From Candidatus Thorarchaeota archaeon SMTZ1-83 (GTDB lineage: Archaea > Asgardarchaeota > Thorarchaeia > Thorarchaeales > Thorarchaeaceae): 6,740 bases of DNA. Below, one piece after another: positions 1 through 6,037 of this stretch (position 1 is its first letter; the number at the start of each line of letters is the position of its first letter). The position numbers and the translations under genes were made by a program. A model generated the notes under the pieces. The model did not search any database and was not told where the DNA came from. It was given only the letters and a program-made list of their open reading frames with translations. The stretch spans positions 1 to 6,740 of the forward strand of contig LRSK01000077.1 of NCBI GenBank assembly GCA_001563325.1, read 5' to 3'.

Positions 1-1914
1 AGAACCGCCTCTTACATTCTGGTGCCGCTCTACCTCCCGACTGTAGATCTCTGCTACAAGCGAAGCATAGTGGTCCGCCAGTGGATCATCGTTACCATAC
101 TTTGGGGCCTTATTCAGTAGCAACTCTTGCAATGATTCATGGTTCTCGAAACCATTCTCCAGCGCCTCTAGCAAGACATCGAGCCTCACTCTCTTCTCTT
201 TGAAGACCAGCAAGTCCATGGCTGCTAATGAGTCAGCAACATCCGCCATACCTACTCCCTGTACCCCTGTGAAGTTGTATCGTGCAGATCCCGTGGTGAT
301 GTCCCTACCAACGTCGAAGCAGTCTTCGACGCACAATGACAGGAACGGCGTCGGCTTCAGCTCCACGTTCGCCTTCTCAAAGCTGTTTGATCCGCGCACC
401 ATCAACTCCACTAGATGCGACACTTGCTTGGTGAAGGCCTCAACGACATCATCCATCGACCTGAAGTCCTTGGGGCTTCCTGTTCTTACACCGAGCTCGG
501 CACCTAGCAGAGTGCCGGTCCCGTTGTGAAGCGCGAGCTCAAGGCACATCGCCAAGTTGAAGAGCGCAGCATCCGATGACGTGAAGCTGGTTCCGAAGGG
601 GGCAAGTTCGACACAGCCTACAGTGGCATAGTTCCTGGCTTCCTCAAGCGGAATGCCCTGTCGAATCATGGACTCGACTATCACTCTGTCATTGAACACA
701 GCCACGTTGTTAACTCCAGAAGAGATAGTCTCGGCCACTCTGGTCAGAAGTTTTTTTGGAGAGTTCTCATGAATCCTTATGTGAACACTCGGAAGCGGCA
801 GTCCTGAACTCATGGTCGCCTTGAGTATGATGTAGGTCATATCATTCGTGGAGTCAAGTCCCTCCTTGTTGATGCCACCAATCGTTGCCGCTTGAGTAGT
901 CAATAGCCCATCAAAGTACATGCCAACGACGCTATCGAACAGTGGAATGAGTTCGTTCAGCTTTATCCAGAGAAGTTCAACAAACTCTACTGCCTTCTCG
1001 GGGTCTAGTATCCCCTTCTTGATGTCTGCTTCATAGAAGGGCTGTAGGTATTGATCTATCCGGCCCAATGAGATTGCCTGGCCATCGTAGGTTTCCAATG
1101 TCAATGCAAGATGGGTGAACCGGATGAACTGCAGTGCCTCATGGAAGCTTCGAGGAGGTAGTGCAGGTACTTGTCTGCAGACTTCGGCAATTCTCTCAAG
1201 CTCTTCTCTTCTCTGAGATTCGGTTTCAACCCCAGCCATCTTCGCCGCAGCGTCTGCATAGCGTTCTGCAAATCCTATGATTGCATCGGCAACATTCTTT
1301 GCTGCGGCATAGAATGTCGCCTTCTTCTCGGAATCCTCGTCAGACAGTTTCTGATACTCGTTGAATCGTTTCTCAGCATCATGGCTGATTTGCTTGAACC
1401 CCTTTGAGAAGAGCATTGGGTAGTTTATGCTGACATGTCCGATACCTGCCATTTCAGTGAGCACAAAGATGGAACCTGAATACAAAGCATCCACTATCTC
1501 AGCTGGAGTGTTCTCTTCAGCATAGGCCAACATGGACTTGTCAGCCCAATATGCATCTACGTCCTTTGATAGAGTATCAATGGCCTCTTCAGAGATTGAG
1601 AGCGCACCATGGCTTCGTGATTCCAAATCCTCTAGTTCTGAGATCACCCTTGCGCCAATTCCTTCTGGATACAGAGTTGCTCCTGGGACCTCCTCGACTA
1701 TGGTCCCCACTATGATTTCGCCAGGAAGGATCCTGACGGTCATATTCTCCAACACATGAGCAAGCGCCTTCGCATGGCGGAGAATCATCGGTTCATCCTC
1801 TGAATTCCTCATTGATTCCGTGTACAAGACAGGCCGTTCAATGGACACCTTCGGAACAGACCGTGTCATCTTATCTCGCAGGGCCTCAACACGACTCTGA
1901 ATCAATAGCGCCAC
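1..1914 (-). CDS. Glycyl radical enzyme (glycerol/diol dehydratase-like, PFL2 branch), 3' end beyond window
   Basis: The minus-strand frame stays open for 638 codons and runs off the left edge. It belongs to the glycyl radical enzymes, oxygen-sensitive cytosolic enzymes that use a glycyl and a thiyl radical to eliminate water or amines or to cleave C-C bonds. The N-terminal part carries the family pattern SIERPVLYTES followed by RHAKALAHVLEN and GEIIVG. The thiyl-radical loop reads GCVELAPFG, giving Cys434 and Glu436 when counted from the GTG at 1914. Asp448, in SSDAALFN, and His160, in GIGHVS, fall where glycerol dehydratase has its substrate-binding Asp and His. APKYGNDD is at 603-610. The single GCVE cysteine, not a Cys-Cys pair, argues against true pyruvate formate-lyase. 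About 150 residues are missing, including the glycine-radical motif, so an intact gene cannot be proven. The start is GTG 1914, with TTG 1917 or TTG 1905 possible. The ATG at 1869 would remove conserved RVEALRDK. The substrate is unknown. Confidence 0.9.
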   Translation of the reverse strand, partial: MALLIQSRVEALRDKMTRSVPKVSIERPVLYTESMRNSEDEPMILRHAKALAHVLENMTVRILPGEIIVGTIVEEVPGATLYPEGIGARVISELEDLESRSHGALSISEEAIDTLSKDVDAYWADKSMLAYAEENTPAEIVDALYSGSIFVLTEMAGIGHVSINYPMLFSKGFKQISHDAEKRFNEYQKLSDEDSEKKATFYAAAKNVADAIIGFAERYADAAAKMAGVETESQRREELERIAEVCRQVPALPPRSFHEALQFIRFTHLALTLETYDGQAISLGRIDQYLQPFYEADIKKGILDPEKAVEFVELLWIKLNELIPLFDSVVGMYFDGLLTTQAATIGGINKEGLDSTNDMTYIILKATMSSGLPLPSVHIRIHENSPKKLLTRVAETISSGVNNVAVFNDRVIVESMIRQGIPLEEARNYATVGCVELAPFGTSFTSSDAALFNLAMCLELALHNGTGTLLGAELGVRTGSPKDFRSMDDVVEAFTKQVSHLVELMVRGSNSFEKANVELKPTPFLSLCVEDCFDVGRDITTGSARYNFTGVQGVGMADVADSLAAMDLLVFKEKRVRLDVLLEALENGFENHESLQELLLNKAPKYGNDDPLADHYASLVAEIYSREVERHQNVRGGS

Positions 1915-1936
1915 CAAAGGCTCGCTATGACCCCCA

Positions 1937-1948
1937 TTGTTATAAATC
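1937..1948. promoter_or_regulatory. Shared TATA element for divergent glycyl radical enzyme and asparaginase genes
   Basis: The core TTATAAAT (1940-1947) reads as a TATA box on the plus strand, and as ATTTATAA on the minus strand. Archaeal transcription usually begins about 25-27 bases from the box centre. That predicts a plus start near 1970, giving a leader of about 40 bases to ATG 2011, and a minus start near 1917. The minus start falls right at the candidate TTG/GTG codons of the glycyl radical enzyme and implies a leaderless mRNA there. The spacing is consistent in both directions, but use of the element is inferred. Confidence 0.55.
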
Positions 1949-2010
1949 GCTTGTAGCTTGAAACGCTTGGGCTGCTGCAACAGCCACTTGCTATCACAGG
2001 ATTGATCATC

Positions 2011-2868
2011 ATGGGGCTTCCCTTGATTATTGTACACGGTGGCGCAGGTGCTTGGAAGGACGACAGGATTCCCATAGGCATGGAGAATGTTGAGAAGGCA
2101 GCAAGAATCGGATTTCAGGTTCTCGAACATGGTGGTTCAGCGCTGGACGCGGCTGAAGTCTGCACCATGTTCATGGAGAGCTGCGGGAATCTAAACGCAG
2201 GCGTGGGGGCACGAAACAACCTTGACGGTGTCAAAGAGCTTGACGCTATGATAATTGATGGCTGCAATCTGACATTCGGATCGGTCGCAGCCGTCACCGG
2301 AGTTTCAAACCCAGTGTCCCTAGCCCGGTACATAATGGAGAAGACAGACTACGCATTCTTCGCCGGCGATAATGCGAGAAGAGTATACGAACAGATGCTA
2401 GCTGAAGGCTATAGGGAAGAGGCTAAAGACGGAATCATAAGGTCACCCATTAACTCTCAAACCGGGGATACTGTCGGTTGTGTCAGTGTGGATGCAGAGG
2501 GCAGAATCGCAGCGACGTCCTCCACCGGAGGTATATCTAACAAAATGCCTGGCCGGGTCGGCGACTCTCCCATCATGGGCGCGGGCGCTTTTGCGAACGA
2601 TATTGCGGGAGCGACTGCCACTGGTTGGGGAGAGCACATTATGCGTGTTCTCCTGACAAGAATGGTGGTCCTGCATGTTGAACAAGGTAGCAGTCCCATG
2701 GTTGCGTCAGAGGAAGGGATGAGGCTTTTCCAAGAGAAGACTGGAAGCGAAGCAGGTGTGGTAGCCGCAGACAAGAATGGCAATTACGGATGGTCCACGA
2801 ACGCAAAGGCAATGCCGACCGTAGTCATCAACGGGACTAGCAAAAATGTTGAGAAACACCTGAGGTAG
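2011..2868 (+). CDS. Isoaspartyl peptidase / plant-type L-asparaginase (Ntn hydrolase, family T2)
   Basis: This 285-residue protein is a cytosolic N-terminal-nucleophile hydrolase. The family cleaves itself into alpha and beta chains and hydrolyses L-asparagine or isoaspartyl dipeptides from damaged proteins. The start PLIIVHGGAGAW is the family hallmark. The cleavage site and nucleophile lie in TGDTVG, making Thr154 the new N-terminus of the beta chain. Downstream come ATSSTGG with Thr172, GRVGDSP (181-187) with the substrate-carboxylate-binding Arg and Asp, and TGWGE (204-208). Length is slightly short for the family but all core motifs are present. In the alpha chain the usual NAGRGS segment reads NAGVGA (62-67), an altered loop. 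ATG 2011 is chosen over the in-frame TTG 2002 because HGGAG then sits at the normal distance from the N-terminus and the weak AGG at 1998-2000 has workable spacing. The stop is TAG. Which substrate is preferred cannot be read from sequence. Confidence 0.93.
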   Translation: MGLPLIIVHGGAGAWKDDRIPIGMENVEKAARIGFQVLEHGGSALDAAEVCTMFMESCGNLNAGVGARNNLDGVKELDAMIIDGCNLTFGSVAAVTGVSNPVSLARYIMEKTDYAFFAGDNARRVYEQMLAEGYREEAKDGIIRSPINSQTGDTVGCVSVDAEGRIAATSSTGGISNKMPGRVGDSPIMGAGAFANDIAGATATGWGEHIMRVLLTRMVVLHVEQGSSPMVASEEGMRLFQEKTGSEAGVVAADKNGNYGWSTNAKAMPTVVINGTSKNVEKHLR

Positions 2869-2955
2869 CTCTGCGCCCTGTCTGGACTTTCCATCAAGCA
2901 TCAGAGTTAAGAAGCTGGATTGTCACTCCATTTCTGCAGGACCGTCGATTTGTGT

Positions 2956-2959
2956 GGTG
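2956..2959 (+). promoter_or_regulatory. Ribosome binding site of the beta-helix membrane protein
   Basis: GGTG can pair with the CACC of the archaeal 16S rRNA 3' end and lies seven bases before ATG 2967. The signal peptide begins directly at that ATG, which supports this start. No clear TATA box is visible in the 98-base gap before it, apart from a weak TTAAGA near 2908. Co-transcription with the asparaginase gene is therefore possible. Confidence 0.45.
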
Positions 2960-2966
2960 CACTTGA

Positions 2967-5234
2967 ATGGGAGTAAGGCATGCCAGAGTTCTCCTCTTGC
3001 TATTGGTCATGATAGGACTCTTGTGTCTAGGAACACCGTCGGCACATTTTGAGTTTCGAGATGCTCCTTCAACCCGAAGCCAAACTCCCAGCGAACCAGT
3101 GAGCATTGGCAGCGATGCTGATTTTGTATCACAGGGTTGGCCCGGAGCAGGAACTGAACTGGATCCCTACATAATCAGCGGGCTGCAGTTCGAAGGTGAA
3201 TCAAGACCATTCATCGACATTCAGAATGTGACTTCTTCTTTCATCATTGCGAACTGTGAAACACACACAGAAACAACTTGGGTAAGTGAACCAGACCACT
3301 TCTCGATACAAAATGCAACCCACTTCTTGATAGCCAACTGCACTTTCGAGGGTTATGGTCAGCACATTGATGCTCGATATTCGCAATCTGTTTCAGTATT
3401 AGACTGTTCCTTCTATGACGGCCAAGCTGGGTTCTTCTTTCACGTCGACAATGTTATCTTCAGCTCCAACCACGTGCAAAGATGCTTTGGACTTCTTACA
3501 ACGCAGGGCTGTTCCCAGCTAACAATATCTGGCAATACGTTTCTCAACGAGCCATACTTCTTCGAGGGCTCTTTGCTTCCTGCTAGCTTGAGAGTCTATC
3601 AAGCTGTGAGGATGGATTTTGTCGAGAATATTGTGTCTGGTGATTTCTACACGAATATCCAGTCAAGAGAGGTCAACGTAACGGGGAATATCGTCCATGA
3701 TGCAATGGAGGGGTTCACCGTACCTTTTACCGGCGGCTATCCAACCGACCGGATAGATCTGTTGGAAGTCAGGGGGAATCACTTTTACAACAGCGGATTG
3801 CGCTTTCCAAGCTACTACTCTTATGAAAGGATACTTGAAATCGGAGTGTTTGAAGACAACACTGTAAACGGGAAGGAGTTGCTATTTCTCAAGGACCTGA
3901 TAGGTGGCGAAGTAGATTGCTCACTGTATGGGCAGGTTATTTCACATAATTGTAGCGGCATAACATATGTTGGCGAATCAATTCATGACACAAGCTGCGG
4001 CATCTTGGCAGCGAACTGTGCCAACTTGGGTTTTTTTGACATTGACATATTCAATTGCTACATAGGACTTCAGGTGGTCAACTCCCAAGGAATCGTGATA
4101 TCGGGGATTAGCTCTGAGAACAGTCACTATGGAGTTGAAATGGAATACGCGGTCAACGTTTCGGTAGTGAGTTGCGACTTGAACAACGGTTGGACAGGGT
4201 TCCACATGAGTTGGTGCTCGAATGTCACGATTAGCTCAGTTGTGTTTGCGCACAATTCCTATAGAGGCCTAGACATCTACGAATGCACTTGGGTCACAGT
4301 TCAATACTGCAGGTTCGATTCGAATGCTCAGAACGTGTATGAATCTGGATACGGCCCCAGCATTTGGGAAGGGAATGCTTGGAGTGACTACTTTGGCGTA
4401 GGCCCTTACATTGTTTCAATTCACGACGGACATACCAATGCAGACCATCATCCGTCTTCAACTTTGGACTGGTACATGCTCCCAGCGGTCTGGTTCCTTG
4501 CTTCGGCTGTCCTAGTATTGTTTGTCATCCTCGTCACTTACTTCGTCAGCAGAAGCCGCAACGGACGCTTTGCCCGCATTGTGGACTCTAGGAATTACCG
4601 ACTTCTTGGCCTTATGATTTTGGAGATTCTCGCTGTACCAATGATCATCATAGTTGGGGTGGGTGGATGGTATGAACCCGAGTTGTTTTGGGCAATTGGG
4701 TCAGTTCTATTCAGAGTCTGGGGTCAAGCAGGCTGGGTCTATGTGCAAGGTCCCATTCCAAATTACCCTGTACATATCTACACAGGCGGAATCATCACGA
4801 TTGGACAGATGTTCTTCATAATCCTAATTCTCATCCTCACTGGAAACGCCTGGAAACTCGCACGCGATGGTGCAACTCCCATAAGTAGGAGGAATAATCT
4901 GATATTGCTAGTCTTCGTGGTCTTCCTTCTGGGAGGTTCGACTTACCCGACCCTATACCAACCATGGTTTGAAAGTCTCCGGATACCGATTCCCATCGGC
5001 CCAATCTTCGTCTATCTGACAGCCAGATATGTCCAACAGGTACCTACATTGCCGTCAGAGTCCAAGATATCAGTCTGGCGGCTGAGATGCCCGCATTGTG
5101 CCGCAGTCTACACCTACGACGAGAAGGTGGGAATCGAAGATGGTGTCGTAAGATGTCAGAATTGCGGAAAGGAATTTGGTCCTACGTTGGATGAGCAGAC
5201 TACGAAGTCTGGTTCTGAAGAAGCCGTTCAATGA
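2967..5234 (+). CDS. Exported NosD-like beta-helix protein with membrane domain and C-terminal zinc ribbon
   Basis: Residues 1-26 form a signal peptide (basic start, Leu-rich core, cleavage likely after PSA). A mature N-terminal segment with IGSDADF and GWPGAGTELDPYIISGL (about 47-73) is typical of archaeal NosD/periplasmic-copper-binding-like surface proteins. Residues 85-460 are parallel beta-helix (PbH1-type) turns, seen as recurring units such as FLIANCTF, VSVLDCSF, LTISGNTF and NVTISSVVF. Seven N-glycosylation sequons (Asn 87, 116, 124, 237, 328, 397, 419) fit an extracellular location. Hydrophobic segments follow near 504-526, 546-566, 602-626, 643-660 and possibly 672-690. The tail has CPHC at 708-711 and CQNC at 730-733, a zinc ribbon, then an acidic end. 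The expected topology is helix outside, zinc ribbon inside if the helix number is odd. Known NosD proteins bind copper or carbohydrate-like ligands, but no such role can be assigned here. The 3' end overlaps the opposing thioredoxin gene. Confidence 0.85.
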   Translation: MGVRHARVLLLLLVMIGLLCLGTPSAHFEFRDAPSTRSQTPSEPVSIGSDADFVSQGWPGAGTELDPYIISGLQFEGESRPFIDIQNVTSSFIIANCETHTETTWVSEPDHFSIQNATHFLIANCTFEGYGQHIDARYSQSVSVLDCSFYDGQAGFFFHVDNVIFSSNHVQRCFGLLTTQGCSQLTISGNTFLNEPYFFEGSLLPASLRVYQAVRMDFVENIVSGDFYTNIQSREVNVTGNIVHDAMEGFTVPFTGGYPTDRIDLLEVRGNHFYNSGLRFPSYYSYERILEIGVFEDNTVNGKELLFLKDLIGGEVDCSLYGQVISHNCSGITYVGESIHDTSCGILAANCANLGFFDIDIFNCYIGLQVVNSQGIVISGISSENSHYGVEMEYAVNVSVVSCDLNNGWTGFHMSWCSNVTISSVVFAHNSYRGLDIYECTWVTVQYCRFDSNAQNVYESGYGPSIWEGNAWSDYFGVGPYIVSIHDGHTNADHHPSSTLDWYMLPAVWFLASAVLVLFVILVTYFVSRSRNGRFARIVDSRNYRLLGLMILEILAVPMIIIVGVGGWYEPELFWAIGSVLFRVWGQAGWVYVQGPIPNYPVHIYTGGIITIGQMFFIILILILTGNAWKLARDGATPISRRNNLILLVFVVFLLGGSTYPTLYQPWFESLRIPIPIGPIFVYLTARYVQQVPTLPSESKISVWRLRCPHCAAVYTYDEKVGIEDGVVRCQNCGKEFGPTLDEQTTKSGSEEAVQ

Positions 5235-5631
5235 CCATATCGTAATCATCGTAGGTCCTGAGTCCGGGAATCTTGCCAATAGGTTGTCCATTCTTGAAAG
5301 CGATAACCATTGGGACAGAGTGGACACCGAATTGCGCAGTGGCACGTGGATTGCGGTCGATGTCAATCTTCGCAAAGAATACCTTTCCGACATAGTCAGA
5401 GGACAAGGTTGCGAGAATAGGAGCTAGCATTTTGCAGGGCTGGCACCATTCTCCAAAGAAATCGACAAGCGCAGTCTTTGTCTGTTGAAGAGTAGGCCAG
5501 AAGGTGGCATCGGTCAGAGTAGTCACAGTCCCCTTGGCCAATGGCTCGGCCACCTTGGGCTGAGCGGCGCGCTCCATCATCAGCTGCATCTTTCTGCGTC
5601 TGATCTCCTCTAGTTCGTCATCGTTCAGCAT
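5200..5631 (-). CDS. Thioredoxin with charged N-terminal helical extension
   Basis: This 143-residue cytosolic thiol-disulfide oxidoreductase has the thioredoxin fold. The redox motif WCQPC occupies residues 62-66, the buried Asp57 lies in LVDFFG, and the cis-proline Pro107 is in HSVPMV. The fold ends with FKNGQPIGKIPGL and a C-terminal helix. Normal thioredoxins are about 105-110 residues. The extra 35 at the front begin DDELEEIRRRKMQ and look like a charged alpha helix resembling the N-terminus of archaeal PDCD5-like proteins. The start is ATG 5631, supported by a GAGGA ribosome site. The gene converges with the beta-helix gene, their coding ends overlapping by 35 bases, and diverges from the small membrane protein. 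It probably reduces protein disulfides, but its reductase partner is not in the window. Confidence 0.92.
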   Translation of the reverse strand: MLNDDELEEIRRRKMQLMMERAAQPKVAEPLAKGTVTTLTDATFWPTLQQTKTALVDFFGEWCQPCKMLAPILATLSSDYVGKVFFAKIDIDRNPRATAQFGVHSVPMVIAFKNGQPIGKIPGLRTYDDYDMVIERLLQNQTS

Positions 5632-5637
5632 GCGAAT

Positions 5638-5642
5638 TCCTC
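5638..5642 (-). promoter_or_regulatory. Shine-Dalgarno site of the thioredoxin gene
   Basis: On the minus strand GAGGA lies six bases before the ATG at 5631, matching the anti-Shine-Dalgarno sequence of archaeal 16S rRNA. It fixes the start and shows that the N-terminal extension is translated. Confidence 0.65.
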
Positions 5643-5649
5643 ATCGACT

Positions 5650-5666
5650 GTGCAAGCCTCATGCAC
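5650..5666. promoter_or_regulatory. Inverted repeat, possible operator of the thioredoxin promoter
   Basis: GTGCA and TGCAC are separated by seven bases, giving a 17-base dyad. It sits between the proposed thioredoxin TATA box and its predicted transcription start, where a dimeric helix-turn-helix protein could block RNA polymerase. Five-base arms are short enough that chance occurrence is possible. Confidence 0.3.
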
Positions 5667-5671
5667 AACGG

Positions 5672-5679
5672 GTTATGAA
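5672..5679 (-). promoter_or_regulatory. Candidate TATA box of the thioredoxin gene
   Basis: The minus strand reads TTCATAAC, a weak TATA-like sequence with purine-rich DNA just upstream. A start about 26 bases away, near 5649, would leave an 18-base leader that includes the GAGGA site. The spacing is right but the match is imperfect. Confidence 0.4.
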
Positions 5680-5752
5680 CTCTTCGGTGAGTCCAGAACC
5701 TGAATCACACATGAGGATACCTGATACTCGAATGGATTTTGAAAGGGGGAGA

Positions 5753-5762
5753 AAGGTTTAAG
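5753..5762 (+). promoter_or_regulatory. Candidate BRE/TATA of the small membrane protein gene
   Basis: Purine-rich DNA (GAGAAAGG) leads into TTTAAG, a plausible TFB-recognition plus TATA element. The predicted transcription start near 5786 is only a few bases before ATG 5790, so the transcript would be nearly leaderless at that ATG and have an approximately 20-base leader before TTG 5808. Confidence 0.45.
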
Positions 5763-5789
5763 GTTCTTCAGGGAAAGCTCATCACAGAG

Positions 5790-5807
5790 ATGTCTGGGTT
5801 GGCCTAG
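5790..5807 (+). other. Five-codon ATG mini-ORF ending in TAG, in frame with and abutting the next gene
   Basis: The codons read M-S-G-L-A-stop, and the next codon is the TTG at 5808 in the same frame. The ATG lies about four bases after the predicted transcription start. This could be a short leader ORF with reinitiation at TTG, the true start of the gene interrupted by a nonsense codon, or a read-through site. The sequence alone does not decide between them. Confidence 0.4.
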
Positions 5808-6023
5808 TTGGCGGGAATAGCCAAAAGCGTTGTCAACGGACTCACCGTGATTCTAATTGTCATCATAGCCCTCCTGCTCGGTACTGGTTTGGGGGCTCTG
5901 GTAGCCTGGCAAGGTCAAATCCGTGATGGTGATATTATCATGTCCATTCTCCTATTCGGTTCACTTCTCGGCGTTACTGCTTTGAGTTGTTGGTGCCTCG
6001 GAGCTTGGCTGAAAGAGCAGTAG
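5808..6023 (+). CDS. Small two-helix membrane protein, function unknown
   Basis: The 71-residue product is not recognised. It has two hydrophobic helices: residues about 12-34 (VILIVIIALLLG core), ending in AW, and about 43-65 (IMSILLFGSLLGV core). They are joined by a short polar loop QGQIRDGD, and the protein ends LKEQ. Both ends are probably on the same side of the membrane, inside if the Lys6 and Lys69 charges count. Glycine-rich helix faces suggest helix packing or oligomer formation. TTG 5808 is the first start after the in-frame TAG at 5805-5807; the upstream ATG 5790 would add six codons if the TAG were read through. The gene ends 14 bases before the stop of the opposing gene. Composition and the upstream TATA-like element support a real gene, but without homologues this remains moderate. 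Confidence 0.6.
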   Translation: MAGIAKSVVNGLTVILIVIIALLLGTGLGALVAWQGQIRDGDIIMSILLFGSLLGVTALSCWCLGAWLKEQ

Positions 6024-6037
6024 CATGTACTAAAGCA

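Noticed and set aside
200..1759. Plus-strand open frames of 75-109 codons at 200-529, 1171-1407 and 1532-1759
   Set aside because: They lie opposite the glycyl radical enzyme, whose minus frame is continuous and carries family motifs. The plus products have low-complexity Ser-rich composition and no recognisable motif.
1867..1869. ATG at 1869 as start of the glycyl radical enzyme
   Set aside because: The upstream RVEALRDK in the same frame matches the usual N-terminal helix of the family, and the predicted transcription start near 1917 lies upstream of it.
2002..2010. TTG at 2002 as the asparaginase start
   Set aside because: It adds only three residues before the normal family N-terminus and leaves no room for a ribosome site. 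ATG 2011 fits better.
5176..5427. Plus-strand open frame of 83 codons opposite the thioredoxin
   Set aside because: It is antisense to a clear thioredoxin and overlaps the end of the beta-helix gene in another frame. It has no motif and no start signal.
5805..5807. TAG as a genome-wide pyrrolysine codon
   Set aside because: Three complete genes here end in TAG at the expected family lengths or directly before other features, so TAG works as an ordinary stop in this window. Local read-through is kept only as one option.
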